Shown: positions 32,661 to 46,361 of the stretch, piece by piece
How the letters are laid out: each line of letters starts with the position of its first letter
How positions within the stretch are numbered: the stretch's first letter is position 1
Origin: Cadophora sp. MPI-SDFR-AT-0126
Lineage: Eukaryota; Ascomycota; Leotiomycetes; Helotiales; Ploettnerulaceae
Direction: 5' to 3'
NCBI GenBank assembly: GCA_020747065.1
Contig: JAGMVK010000003.1
Span: 1 to 64,000, forward strand
Length of the DNA stretch: 64,000 nt
Position numbers and translations under genes: made by a program
Notes under the pieces: generated by a model
Seen by the model: only the letters and a program-made list of their open reading frames with translations
The model's database searches: none
What the model was told of the DNA's origin: nothing

Positions 32661-35600
32661 ATGGGTAGTTTGAGCTTGACTGCTACCCTTATAGTATTTA
32701 CAAATTTTGCCTCTCGTCTCGTTTTCCCGCGGCTTGTTTACCCTGATGACTATTCTATTTACCTGTCAGGGATTCAGACACTTCGTGATAACTCTAATAG
32801 GCCCGGAGCTATCTTGTCTGGGCTGTATACGGATATGGAAGCACAAAATACACTTGGTTGCCTCACACCAATTGAACGATGTCTAGATATCGTGACTGAT
32901 GAGGCAATGAAGCTCTGCCGAGGTCTGGAATTGTAAGCAAATGCTGTAACGGGGTCCGATCACACAGCATATCTGGGAACAGAGGATGCCCTCGACTATT
33001 TTCTGCCGGTCACTACACTAAAACGTCTTTGGGAGCTTAACACTAGGATCAATGGCTTAAGGTTGAAATTGGAAAAGGATATCCTTCCGCTACTCTCGTA
33101 AGATCTTTGAAAGTCAGCTCCAAAAGAAAGACTGACAATAACATCTCATAGGGAAGGGCTACGTATGTTTGATCGCATACTATCAGATAAAGTCCAGGCT
33201 AACGAGAATAGTATAGCAGTAGAACTGTTCTTTCGTCTGAAAAAGTACGATGCGGGGTCTCTTCTTGCAAGTCTTCCCAAAGAGGCATTGCATCTCCCAA
33301 AAGGGGGGTTTCCGGGTAAATTTTCACATCCTTTTAAGTTTCCTACTTTATATAATTAAGCGACCCCGAGACTGACCTGGCAGCAGATGATGAAAGCGAG
33401 AATCTCCAGTATTCCCCGAAACTTGTGGAAGATGCGGCAGATAATATATCCAAAATCGTCCCGGAAGATGATAGCCCTCAATCACGGATAATACTAGATG
33501 CTGTAATTAGTAGCTTGAGCTTCCAGAGGATGAAGGATCGAGAACATGCGATTATAACGGCGCACGTAAAGACATTTGAATGGATATTTCGGCCTCGGAC
33601 TCTCGACTCTAGGCCATCGATCGCCAACTTTGCAGAGTAGTTAAGGAACGGTGACGGAATTTTCTGGATTTCTGGGAAAGTTAGATCAGGGAAGTCTACC
33701 TTGTTGAAATTCATTTGCGGCTATTACCAAACAATGGAGATCCTTCGCGAATGGTCTCCCTAAGGGAAAGTCATGATTGCTTCGTTCTTTTTTTAGGGAT
33801 CCGGTATTTCAGAATAACGGTCAATAATAGGGTTCTTGCGGACAGTCCTTCACGATCTTCTGTGTCAGGCTCCAGATAAAGTAAAGTATGATTTCGCAGA
33901 ACGATGGAAAGGAGACCTGACTCAAATCATGAAACGCCAAGCAGATCGTGCTACACAACAAGGTAACCTGGTATCTTCTTACGGAAGTGGGTTAGCACGT
34001 CATCTAGATACTTCTAGAGTTCTGTGGAGTCTGGCAGAGCTTCAAGAAGCCCTTGTGGGATTGCTCCCACTGCTGGACGACGTGTGCTTATTTATCGATG
34101 GCCTTGATGAACTCGACGACGATCACGGAAATTTTATACACGTATTGTATTCTCTGCTCTCGCAAAGGGTGAAGATTTGCGTAACGAGTCGACCTCAGCC
34201 CCTTTTTGCGCATTATTTCAGTCGTGGTGCCATATTGAGGCTCCAGGATCTGACGTATCACGATATCAAGTTATATGTAGACTAAACACTTGGAAAAAGC
34301 ATAAGGATGGCACGGCTTTCTCAATACGATCCTACCGCCGCTTCAGCTCTACTTGAGAACATTATGCAGAAAGCAGAGGGTGTCTTCCTATGGGTCTTTC
34401 TCGTCGTCCGATCTCTACTTATGGATCTTGCCGACTACGATTCGATAGCGGACCTACGCTCGCGGCTCGAAATCATTCCTGTCGATCTCGAAAATTTGTA
34501 CTCACATATGCTTAGGAGTATTGACCCAGCTTACGTGGCTTGGGGGTCTCGAGCGCTTCTACTGTGCCGCAGGGCTGATCAGTTTGAAGGTAGTGTTTGT
34601 GCTGTTGGCTTGAGCCTGTCATATCACCTTGATGATGGTAACTCAGAGCAGCTAATCACCTAAGCTCCATTCTCCTGCCTCTCTCCACAGGAGACTGCTA
34701 CGAGGGTCCAGAGAATCGGGCGAGCGCTAGAAAGTCGCTGTGGTGGATTACTCGAGCTAGCTACTAGCGGCGGAGCTGTTATGCCCTTGACCAAAGACGG
34801 CAATCTCCAGGTGAAGTATACGCATAGGACCGTCGCCGACTTCCTGGACACAAGGTACATAAGGTACATATCCGATACACTATCCCAGCGCGCAGGTTCA
34901 GACTTTAATCCTGACCGGGCCTTACTTGAATGCTATGTTTTGCGCCTGAGGAGGGGTTTCCACACGCCAGTTCAAAGAGTCTCGGAATCTCATTCGGAAT
35001 ATCCTCTTTGGGTAAGTTTAGTGACTCAGGCAATGGAACTCGCAAAAGCTTTCGAGGAGGAAACTGGCGTCTCTGAAATAGAGCTGTTAGATGAGTTGGT
35101 AAAGGCGATATCTGTCTAGTACGGGAAACCGCCTCATAATGACTGCTTGAACTTCCTGGCTTTTGCTACTGTGCATGGTCTAGCGCGATATCTAAGCGTA
35201 AAACTGAAGGATCCCTATGGCGACGTGGAATATTTGTACCTTGCTTTGTGCCATCCTTGGAAACGTACATCACCGCATGAAGGAATAGTAGCCTTGCTAC
35301 TTCAGCGTGGGTTTGATCCGAACCGACGCTTAGGAAGATCGACCGTGTGGCAAAATTACCTAAGTGTTATTATCGCTAGTCAAGAGGTCACTAGGACCGA
35401 TGCAGATATTAGACACCTGAAGATTATTGAAATGCTCCTCCGGCATAGTGCCGACCCGATGGAAACCTACTAGCGTGGGGGGACATAGTCAATCTTAGGC
35501 TTGGTTATGAATACATTCCTATAGTCAGTTGAAAGATGGGAACTAGAGGAATTCATAAAGGGATTAGTAGCTGCCCAGGAGGCTCCTTCCAGACTAGATA

Positions 35601-35718
35601 AATCTTCCTCAAATTTACTGTTATCAGGACTGAAGTGGACTAGGAAGACTTTTAGGAGGCAAACAGATTAAGCCTGGAGACTTTTCACTAATGGAGGCTG
35701 GATTGATTAGGGGACAAA
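32661..35718 (+). pseudogene. NACHT-domain NLR-type protein, decayed
   Basis: It begins at ATG 32661 with MGSLSLTATLIVFTNFASRL, a typical fungal NLR N-terminal domain. The NACHT core follows in one frame from 33425 on: Walker A GKVRSGKST at about 33676, Walker B CLFIDGLDELDDD at about 34090, VTSRPQPLF at about 34190, and a winged-helix region with KYTHRTVADFLDTRY at about 34815. The C-terminal part includes a degenerate ankyrin-like LLLQRGFDPNRR. Stops (for example TAA 34661, TAG 35117, TAG 35471, TAG 35483) mostly fit Gln or Trp. It ends at TAG 35716. NLRs of this kind sense non-self and trigger cell death in fungi. The Walker motifs survive but the gene is dead. Confidence 0.8.
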
Positions 35719-37674
35719 AAAAATCTGATAGCTTTGGCATCGACCAATCACGCTAGACTTGCTAGCTATAATGAAGTCAATGATAATGCTTCGGAATCTC
35801 ACTCATTTCTAGTTTCGTGAAATGAGGGTTCTAAAAGCACCAAACAGGCTGTGATGATTAAAAATCCGAGATGCAACCGATAACGAATTGCGTTGGAGCC
35901 AGAGTGGCAAGTCGGTTATATAGGATAACCCGAAGAGATGACTGCGCTAACGCTGAGATGCCAGACATCGCATAGGTCACTATGTTGTAATAGGGACGCG
36001 AAACAATGACATGCAAGGACTCTATACTTCTGTTATTGTTAGTGATATCTTGGTTCGGCTCAGTTGAGGTGAAAAGGGGGGTTAAGCGAGAAGAGAGACT
36101 CAATAAAAGACACATACGTACACTCAGAACTAGTGTTAGCCTCTGAGATCAGATCACTATTGAATCAATGCTCAAATTTATTGCCGCCTTGTTGCACTAA
36201 AACATCATTGCTCCTAGCTAGCTACTCCTCGATTCGTGTTCCCGAGTCAGAACATGGTGGACCCTGGTTGCGTCCTAGTTACTTTAAATTCACATAAACA
36301 AACGAACTAGAGCACAGAACTCACTATATATGAATTCAAAAACTCAACAATAAGACTAGCCAGCTATCCCTACCGTAAAGTCATCGTAGACTAGATGTCG
36401 GAGATATGTTGATATCGTACGATCAACATTACACTACAAATTCTTCACTGCAATTACTCACCGGATCTCATAAGTTTGCAACGAACTCAAAGGTCATGCT
36501 ATATTAGATGGAAAGCACAGATATCTGTAATCAATTCATCTAAAGTTGGACACTTGGAAAATAAAGCCTGTTTCAGGATATATTAGAGTAGAAAGGTGAT
36601 GTTCAACAACTTTCTGGGTGGTGTCCCTGACTCACTGAGCGGGAGGCAAGGTTCAGTGGGAGCGGGCCGAGCCGTAGCCTGTGAGCCTGTCTTGTTTGTG
36701 CGCGTGGGAAAGTTTCCGCCGACAGCTCTAAGTAAATAAATATGTATTTAGAATGAATTTTCTAGGTCCAGGATCGTCATTCTCTTCTGAATCTTATGGT
36801 TAAATTACTTTGCCAATTTCAAGAAGACATAGCCCGTCCGATATAGGAATTTGACCTTCCACCTAATAATTTTCATCATGATAGGGGCACACTAAAGCTA
36901 CTGCATAACCCTGACCCTTTACGCCAGAAGTCTCTCCATCTCGAGAGGTCTGTTTGTTTACCTCGCTGTTCCCCATAACCACAAATAGTTGAAGGTGCAT
37001 TTGGCGTGAGCTGGCCACCCTTATGCACTTAGAACCGACGTAGCTACTAATTTGAGAACATCACATCCAGTTAGTAGACGCATATATATGCGGCTACTAG
37101 TCTGGATCCCTCGCATCGTTCTTCTAAATTTCCTCATCAGTAATAAACAGGATATACCTCCGCACAGCATCCAACGCCTTGCGTCCTACACCAGCGGCCC
37201 GGCTGAATCTTAATCTAGATAATCCCATATATCTACTATATCCTATATATCTTACACCTCGGAGAAACTCCACTCCAGGCCATGTTATGTGCGGCCACAG
37301 GGTAGACCGGATAGTTTGGTTCGACAACGTGCATGAAATATGCTTGGCGCGCTTTCACTGCGAGGGAGTAATTGCGTTTATATATTAATATATAACTCGC
37401 TATAGGCGTGAGCTTTTCTAAGAAAAAGGTTATGATCACTTGTTCTTAATGCCTTGTGGTGGCGCTTCTATTAACAATTAGTTAAAATACACAACCGGAG
37501 GAATAGCTTGCTTACTTTCGTTATTCAGCACCCCGCTTTCTTACATATCACGGCCCGGCCGCATCCCTATCCCTATCCAGAGTTCTTTAACAAACTTGTA
37601 ATTGTAACGTCCTCGTCCTGGCGACAAGTAATACTAACTTTCCCAACATAAACAACCTATCCAGAAAGCATTAA
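35719..37674. other. Spacer of ~2 kb without a gene
   Basis: No coding relic recognised on either strand. From 37.4 kb the composition becomes gene-like, as for the promoter of the next gene. An AT-rich ATATATCTACTATATCC patch lies near 37228. Confidence 0.45.
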
Positions 37675-39078
37675 ATGCCTTCGCCGTCCTATATCATTGT
37701 CGGATCAGGTGTTTTCGGCGCCTCAACAGCCCTTTCCCTCGTTCGCAAGCACCCCGAAGCAATTATCACGCTCATTGACCGCGATAGCTTCGACGCCCCC
37801 AGACGTGTTGCCGCATCATGGGACTGGAACAAAGTAGTCCGCGCCGACTACAACGATATCGTGTATACCAAACTCGCCGTCGAGGCGCAGCAACTCTGGC
37901 GGACCGATCCGGTCTGGCAACCATTTTACCACGAGAGCGGCGTGGTCTGGATCTCGCCTTCCTCCTTCGCGAAACAAGTGCTGAAGAACTTCAAGGAACT
38001 GGGAGTCCAGGTTGATTTACAAACATACTCTGTTGAGGAGGCTCGCGCCTTGTATGACGGCTTGTATGAGGATGCTGATTATACAGGTGTGAAGGAGGTG
38101 CTGGTAAACAGGACTAGCGGCTGGGCGGAGGCGAAAGAGGCATTACAGAATACAATTAAGGCCGCTGTTGATCTTGGGGTAAAATATGTCACTGCCCAGG
38201 TCACGGCAGTCAAGTTTGAGGATATTCACGGTCGACGTCGCTGTTGTGGCATTAAGACAGCCAACGGAGAGACTTTCACCGCAGAAAGGGTAGTTCTCTG
38301 CACCGGGGTATTTACTCCTAAGCTTCTAGTTGACAGCGATCCGAGGTGGGAAGATCTTCATGCAGGAAAGAGAATTATTGCAGCTGCTGTCACAGAAGCC
38401 ATCGCCCCATTGACGCCACAGCAAAGATCGATTCTGGACACTATGCTAGTTAGTATTAATGATAATCAACGAGGTTCGGATGGAAATTACACTCTCTATA
38501 TTCTAGCTAAACGGGACAGGACACGATTTGGGATGTCTACTACTCCCAAATATCAACGCTCTTAAGTATTAGGGCTAAATCATCTTCCGAAATACTGTTG
38601 AACATCCCGTTACTAAAACGCAATTGTCCATACCACCAAGTTATAAGGACTATTCTCAGTGGGGCGTGCCAACAGTGCTGAAAGATGATGTTCGTCGAGG
38701 TTCAGAATCGATTTTAGGTAAAAAGCAGTTTCATCAGGACCTCGAGCAGTTCAGAATCTGTTGGCAGGTCTCTACACATCCGGCCTTCTAGTTCTAGTCT
38801 AGCTAACTGAGTGGTGTAGGGAAGCCTTGACCCTAAGCTCAGATTTCATTATCTCACCCCATTCTGCCTGTGAAGGCTTGTACATTGCTACTTGTGGTTC
38901 TTTCCACGGGTATAAATTCCTGCCTCTTCTTGGGAAGTATGTTGTTGAGATGTTATCTGGTGAGTTAGATCCAGTTTTAGGGAAGAGATGGGCATGGGAT
39001 CGAGAGTTGCCGTCAACGGACCTGAATATTAAATGGCCAAGAAGAGAGCTGAGAGATCTGGAGGAGGAGGATTATTAG
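37675..39078 (+). pseudogene. FAD-dependent amine oxidase (fructosyl amine/sarcosine oxidase type)
   Basis: The N-terminal 296 codons are open and begin with the FAD-binding YIIVGSGVFGASTALSL (residues 6-22), followed by VAASWDWNKVVRADY. After RFGMSTTPKYQ the frame breaks near 38560. The next part (HPVTK, PPSYKDYSQWGVP, EQFRICW) is read one frame over. A likely intron (GTCTCT to GTGTAG, 38769-38819) leads to the last part, where DFIISPHSACEGLYIATCGSFHGYKFLP includes the Cys used for covalent FAD attachment in this family. It ends with TAG at 39076. Such enzymes oxidise glycated or N-methylated amino acids in peroxisomes. One frameshift disables an otherwise well-kept gene. It is the least mutated of the block. 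Confidence 0.75.
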
Positions 39079-39419
39079 TTGTCGCATAGTGGTGATTAAG
39101 TGGTCTTGTTGAGCCGCAAAACAACGGTTTGTCTTTTTTTACAACCTTGGGATTCAAGTTATATTAGTACCTGTGTTGAGCTTGCATGAATCAAGATTAG
39201 GTCTGTTCCGAGGCGTTGGCTCTCGCTTGAGAAACAGGTTTACTTTTCTCTTTGGTCTGTGAGATATTGATATGATTTGAAACAATTGGATTTCCGAAAT
39301 AAATACAGGGAGAAAGCAAAGAAAGCCGGATTCGGCGCTTAAGGGACGTCGGCGTTTGGGGGTAAGGCAAAACTTGAATACTGATAATCTAACTAAAAAA
39401 GGTCATAACATCATAAGGA
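39079..39419. other. Spacer, nothing recognised
   Basis: The 3' region of the oxidase relic, leading into the HET fragment. Confidence 0.35.
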
Positions 39420-39555
39420 AATGATACAGGATCTTAGGTATACAGATAGGATCCGTCGCATATGGATTAACGCTATTTGTATCGATCAAGGAAATATCGC
39501 CGAGCGAAGCTAGTAGATATAACTTATGCGTATAATCTATCTATTATTGTTAAAT
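39420..39555 (+). pseudogene. HET-domain fragment
   Basis: RRIWINAICIDQGNIAERS is the core WIDAICIDQ block of a HET domain. In the same frame, TAG TAG ATA TAA precede LMRIIYLL, matching the usual Q-V-x-L-M-x-x-IY continuation with Gln codons mutated. Only ~40 codons remain before AT-rich sequence and the LTR element start. Confidence 0.65.
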
Positions 39556-39666
39556 AAATCTAATATAAGATTTATTTGATTTCCTATACAATTTATTAGC
39601 ATAGATTTACCGAGGCTATAAGATTTATTTAATTAAATTCATTTGTTAGGGTTACGTTTAAATAAG

Positions 39667-40130
39667 TGTAACGGTCCGGTATTTACTCGCTTGTAAATAC
39701 AGAAGGCTGGAATTGATCTCTAATAAACAAGAAGTAAGTGTATTACGTAGATAGTTAAAGACAATTACTAGTATAAGTAAGAATACTATTTGAGTTAAGT
39801 ACGAAGTCCTTATTTAATAGTAGTCGTGCCAATCTTATATAAATCCTTTGCTTTTTTAGATCTTAAGGATCCTGAGATCCTTAAGATCTATAAATCCTAG
39901 AATCCCTAAGATCTTAAGATCTATTACGTAATTTTAATTGTAAGAACTTGCTACTAAATTACTGTATTTTATAATACTATTATATACTATAATTAAGTAA
40001 TACATAATTTACGGGAGCTTTTAGGCTTTTAAAAACCGCGCTCCTAAAACTCGCTTAGTTTCTAAGAGTACGCGCGCTTACAAGACCTTTCCTCCTAGAG
40101 CCCTAAGGTCGTCCAAGAGCATTTGTGACA
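39667..40130 (-). repeat. Left (3') LTR of the 6.7-kb Gypsy element
   Basis: 464 bp, starting TGTAACGG and ending TTTGTGACA. It contains a 32-bp near-perfect palindrome at 39858-39889 with arms AGATCTTAAGGATC. It matches the right LTR along its length with many C/T and G/A differences. Confidence 0.88.
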
Positions 40131-43100
40131 CTATTCCTCTCTTAGTCTAGCGTGGTCCCTACGCTTAAGTATACTAAAGAAAATATTAATAATAATTTAT
40201 AGTTATCTTCCTTTCTTATTATACTCTTTAATTAATATAAGAAATTCCGCGAGTGATTAATCCTTTCTTACAAAATTAAATCCTTTGGAATTAAAATTAT
40301 GCTCTACTTATTATATAAGAAAATCGGAAAAATATGTATTATATTAAATATCTCTAGTTTAACTTACTACACTAAGTGCGCTTGTCTAAAAAAGAAATGT
40401 AATATTAAAATACCTACAATAGGCAATTAGGAAACTCTTAAAAAAGCGGAAAACAAATTAAACGTGAAAGAGTAGTAAGCTTGTAATAAAGTAATACAAT
40501 TAACTTAGGTTATGGCCGCGATTACTAGTTATTTTAATTATTTTACGCAATAGCGCAAGTTTTTAAAGAAACAAGAAATAGAAATACTCTATTATAAACT
40601 AAAGAATTTAAATAAATTAGAGAAAGCAAAAGCTTAAAAAGTAGTAAAGAAGAAAAAGGAAGCTTTTATTACTTGATTACTTACCCCACTATTTGCTAGC
40701 AACTTTTCTAAGTTCCCACTTATTAATAAGGCGTTACTTGATTTTAGGAACTTGTTTTAGTAAGACCTAGGTTTACTTAATAAAAGTTTTGTAATAGTCT
40801 AGAGTAGTAAAAATTAAATTTGGGTTCTTAAGTATTTTTTAATTATAAGTACCCTTTTTATTTAATCAAGTATTTTGGTTTACTATAAAAGTTTTAATAA
40901 TTAAAAATAGCCTTTACTTTATATTTGGTATTTAAATAAATTAATTATATTTTAGTAATAAAAGCAAATAGTACTCTTAGTAGTACTAGTTTAAAAAGAG
41001 ATATATGAAATACTAGTCATATATTTATAATTTTTGGAAGTACTAATTAATAATTAATTAATTCTTTGATTTTAATAATTTTAAATAATTCTAGTTTTTT
41101 GTAATTTAATTTGTTACTTAATTACTTTATTGCGATATTTCTTTGGAGTAAGTAAACCTTATTTCCTTTCTTAAGCGTTAGTCTTATACTACACTTTCTA
41201 TTATAGTAGATCGCAAATCTTTGCATAATAAAAAGAATATTAATTAATAATTCTTTATAAAACTGTTTTAACTCATTTCCTTATAGTATAGCTTTTTATA
41301 CAATTCCTTAATTCGCAATTGATGTATTATATGCCGTTGGGTTATATCTGTAATTTGCGTAAAATAGCGATACTCTAATAATTTCTTAATCCGCGCTATT
41401 ATATATAAATTAAGTAAGTAAGAGTAATTAGACCTAATTATCTTACTTATAGTTTACATAGTATCGTAGATAGGTTTCTATTACTTAATTAATTTATTTT
41501 ATTTACGCATTTATTTGAGAATAGAAAGTTATTAATATTTTTTATTTCATTTCTAAGAGTGCGATAAAGGTTTTTTAAAACTTTAAGGTAAAGAACTTGT
41601 TTTTATTTAAGATAATCTTGTCTAATATTCCGTAGTTTGCGAAGATTATTTAAAGAAATACCTGCGCTATAATAGGCGTATCTTAGATTTCTAGTACTAG
41701 TACTATATACGCGTACTTTATAAATCAATCTATTATAATACAGATTAAGTTATATTTGATACTTGTGATTAAATCTCTTAAGAGTAGTAATTCAATTACG
41801 AAGTTCAAGGCTATTAACTTCCATAGTCGTAGTAGAGTATTAAGTGATTTCATAAGTCTATACGAAGTATAATAAAATGCTTTTTTTTAGATATATATAT
41901 TATATAACAATACCATGTTCTTGATTATATTCCTTATACTTAGGAAGTAATATTTCCTAAAGAGCCTTAATAATGTTTTAGCTATTTCTTAATACTTATA
42001 GGCTAGTAACCTATATTATTCTTTAATAAAGTTTATTTAGTTTTTTATTAAAACGTAAACTTATTCTTGATATAAAAGAATCCTAGTAATAGTAAAAGAA
42101 AATCCTTTGCTTAATTACTTTTTTTATTTAATTACAATTAAGTCGTAGTTATAGTTTTTCTAGATTTTCTTAAATAGGCGGCTTATTACCGCTAATTATT
42201 AGTAATTAATTACTAGTAAATTGCTATTTTTCCGTAATACGGTATGGGATTCGTGCGTTTTATTTGCAAGATATTTTGGTTTCCTACTTAAAGCGTTGAC
42301 TCAAGTGTTTTCTGTTTTTTTAATATAAGAAATCCAAAGTTTAATAATAAAAAGCGTTTTATATTAGCAAACCTATTATTAATTGAGTTTTTTAGTAATA
42401 ATAAAATAAATAAGATTCTTGTAATCTATTAGAATTTATACCTCGCGAGCAGCGCCCTTAAGATAAACTTTTCATTTACGTATTGCATCCACAATTACTA
42501 ATAATTCCTTATTATATATATTATAATTAAGTTTTATTAATAATAATTTCCGCGAATAGTAAGCTATTAGTTGCTATTTTTCGTTCTTGCTTAATTGATT
42601 AAGTACAGTACTAATAGCGTAATTCAAAGAATCCATCTTTATGCGTATTTCTTTATTGGGTATAAAGGCAGTTAATACTGGTTTCTTGATAAAGGCTGCC
42701 TTAAGTGCCTTAAAGGCGTATTAAGCCTTGTTAGTCTAATGGAATTCCTTGTCTTTGTGGGTCAATTCTGTAAGTGATTTAGTAATTTTTAAATAGTCCT
42801 TAATAAATCGCTTATAGAAATTAGCGAATTTGAGAAAGAATTATACTTTTTTAATATTCGTGGATTTACTTTATTTAATAATTGCTTTAATCTTTTTGGG
42901 ATTTATAATTAATCCTTTAATAGTAATTACGTAATTAAGAAAGGTGATCTCTTTCTTGTACTAATTGCACTTTTTTGGCTTGAGGAGTATGTGCGCGGCT
43001 TCTAATTATTTAAGGATAGCTATTACGTTTTTCTTGTATTACTTCTTATTCTTGAAATAGATTAGTATATTATTTAAGTAATAAATATACGTTATATCCA

Positions 43101-45897
43101 AGTACGGCCGCAAAACATTATTAATCAAATGCTAAAATGTGACTAGTGCGTTGGTTAGCCCAAAGGGTATAATTATGTACTTGTAATACTTAAAACAAGT
43201 GCGAAATACTGTTTTTTCTTCTTTGCCCTTAGTTATTCTAATAAGATTATACGCGCTTTGTAAGTCAAGCTAAATAAAGATATTGGTTCCTGTGAGTCTA
43301 TTCCGTAATTCCTTAGTTAATAATAGTACGTAATAATCTTTTTTAGTAATATTATTTAATTGATAGTAATTAATATATATTCTTTATTCGCTGTTCTTCT
43401 TTTCCGCAAATAGGACGTTGCTCTCTTAAGAGAATTTGGATTTTTTAATAAATTTCTTTACTAGGTTCTTATTAATATATGCCTTAATTGTTATTAAGTC
43501 TATTACCAAATATTCCCTAAGTAGATAGAATATTAATTTAGTACTTAATTCTAATTTGATCCTATAATCGTAATCCTAGTATTTAGGTAAGGCCTTAATA
43601 CCTTATTCCTTTTTAAATAATGCCGCAAACTTATAGTATACTAACAGTATATTCTTTATTAGTAGACTTATATCTTAGTATTTGAGTTCTTTTTTAAAAG
43701 TGGCGCTAACCTCTTAAATGCTTATTACTTTTGTTTTTAGTAAAAAGTATTTGTTTCTATAACGACTGAATTCTAACTTACTTATTATCTAATTAATAAT
43801 AAGATTATGTTTCTTTATCTATAGTAATCTTAGAATAATATTGTACTTTCTAATTTAAGTAACATTAAATTAAATAATTTTAAAGTGCTCAGCAATACCT
43901 ATGTATAGTAGTACCGTAACTACATTAATTAGCTTATTGGCTGCGGTTTTGCTGTTAACTAGTATTAAGCGATACTAGTCTTCCTTAACCGCAATTAATA
44001 GAAAATACTAGATTATAATAATAGAAAATATAAAATTCTTTTGTACTTGAAAATTCACTATTGCTTGTAGCTTTATTTCTTTGATTCTTATATTTATAGT
44101 AAGGTATTGTTTTCTTATAGTAGCGAGTTATTTAGTAAGAAAGTATTTTACGTAGTATTCGCTAATCAAGAGATTTTTCTAGACTTAAGCAGTATTGCCT
44201 AGATTAATTACTTTAAATACTTAGCCCGCGCCTAATTCCTTGTACATGATTAGGTTTTGCGTTTTGTAGTAAGTATATAAGTTATTATCAATTTTTACTT
44301 ATATTCTTTAATTAGTGTCTTTTACTAGTACTTCCCCAATTTCCCTAAGCTAAAGTAGTTTCTAAGTATTGAGTACTAGTGCATAATCCCTTAATAAGAA
44401 TTGCATATATGTGTGTATAGTAATTCCATTAACTTTTTTTTAATCAATTCTTTTGTAGTTTTAATAGATTACCTTGTAAATATTTGCTTATTAAAGTTTT
44501 CTTATATTAACTATTTTTAATTCCTTAATAATAGTACTAGTACTAATTTGCGTTTAATAGCGTGTATTGTAAATTAGTTTAAAAAGGCTTTTTTCCTATT
44601 AAAATACTTTTCACTATTCCCTAATCTTTAGTTTTCATATCCTTAATTATGATAATTTAAGCTTGGGTATTTACGAAAGTGATTAGATAACCTTTTTTTT
44701 CTTGCTATTGCTTAGCATTAGCTTGCAATTGTTATTTAGATTTAAGCTATTCTTGTTTTCTTTCTTAAGATTCGTGGCTAATACAAATTGCTTTATAATT
44801 CTTACAAGTTCAAATAATTCCGTCTTGTGACTACTCTTTAAAAAGTCCTATTCGCTATCAAATCCCGCTTCTTTAATTTGCGTATAAATATAATGTTTCT
44901 TAAATTTATTAATTATTATATAGCGATAAGTAGTATTAAATTGCTTAATTAGGCTATTATAATTCCCATGTCCTATGACGTTGACTTATTTCTTTTCTAA
45001 TTACGATTTTTTTTATTAATAAAAACTAGCTATATAATCCGAGAAGCCACATTTAAAACACAGCTTCTTTTCTCGTTACTTATTTATGACTTCCTTAAAA
45101 AACTCGCTATTACAAGGCTTTCTTTTATTACTTACTTTCTAAAAGATAACGTTTAGTTCTATTTCCTGTAAGTAGTAGGATTTCTTTAGTTTATTTGCAC
45201 CCCTATACAGGTACTGCCCCTTGCATTTAAGGATTCTTTTATAAGCTTAGTTATTGATCTTAATAGCAAGCTCGATAAGTTTCTAAAAGTCGTTTAATTA
45301 CTTGGAATAAGCGATCTTATTCTTTACGTTATTCTTAAGACTTTCGTAATAGCAGTTTCTAAACACATTTTCCCTCTATATAATTCTTTTAGTATATTAC
45401 TAAAACTTAACAGTATAATTAGTATAAGATTCTATTTGCCGTAACTTTTGAATATTGCGAACTATAATATATTCTATATTAATATTTTTGAAAATACGTA
45501 TTATAACTTCCTTTAGCCCTCTTAAAAATAAAAAGATTTTTTAAGTTGCCTTAGAAGTATTAATAGTAATAGCTCTAATAGAATTCTTATAAGTTATATA
45601 CTTTTTAAAGAATAGTTCTATCTAATCTTAAATTACTCCTTAAAGAAGAGTAATGATTTATAGGACCTTTTCAATCTTGAATATGAATTATTTAGTATGA
45701 AATCTAGTATACATATTAACCTAGACTATCTAATATCAATATTTGCATCAATTGCCGTTAAAGGTATTGGGTATTAAGACCTTAATATTCTTATTAATAT
45801 TTCCTAAAACAGTAACGGGTGCAGAGATGTTAGAGGATTCTTTTCTTAATATTGTATTGTACGTAAGTCAATACTTTTAACAAAAAGGTACTTAAAA

Positions 45898-46361
45898 TAT
45901 AACAGTTTAGTATTTACTTACTTATAAATATAAAAGACTGGAATTAATCTTTAATAAACAAGAAGTAAATGTATTACATAAATAATTAAAGACAATTACT
46001 AATATAAGTAAGAATATTATTTAAATTAAGTATAAAGCCCTTATTTAATAGTAGTCGTATTAGTCTTATATAAATTTTTTGCTTTCTTAAATCTTAAGAA
46101 TTCTAAGATCCTTAAGATCTATAGATTTTAAAATCCCTAAGATTCTAAAATTTATTATATAACTCTAGCCGCAGGAATCTACTACTAAATCGCCGTATCC
46201 TATAATACTATTATATACTATAACTAGGTAATACATAATTTACGAGAGCTTTTAGGTTCCTAGGAATTGCGCTCTTAGAATCCGCTTGGTTTCTAAGAGT
46301 ACGCGCGCTTACAGGACCTTTCTTCCTAAAGCCCCAAGGTCGTTCAGGAGCGTTCGTAACA
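45898..46361 (-). repeat. Right (5') LTR of the 6.7-kb Gypsy element
   Basis: 464 bp, starting TATAACAG (TG mutated to TA) and ending GTAACA. The same landmarks as the left LTR are present, including TACGCGCGCTTACA and GGAGCTTTTAGG variants. Confidence 0.88.

Larger units (their letters stand above)
39667..46361 (-). mobile_element. Ty3/Gypsy LTR retrotransposon, RIP-saturated
   Basis: Two 464-bp LTRs (39667-40130 and 45898-46361) bound a 6.7-kb AT-rich element that reads on the minus strand. Visible there: a zinc knuckle-like CFKCGFSDY near 45050 (gag), RT with ITKKDYY, the FRTC...IPFGLTNA block and YLNN instead of YLDD near 43054-43420, and the RT/RNase H connection with FKALKAAFIKKPVL near 42680. 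A purine-rich tract lies inside the left LTR at 40131-40150, as expected for the 3' end of a minus-strand element. Flanks are TAAG and TAGG, a possible 4-bp target duplication with one mutation. All frames are full of stops. Integrase is expected between 40.5 and 42 kb but is not cleanly readable. Confidence 0.85.

Noticed and set aside
17022..39555. Starship giant transposon carrying the accessory gene block
   Set aside because: No DUF3435 tyrosine recombinase or other captain-like gene is visible in the window.
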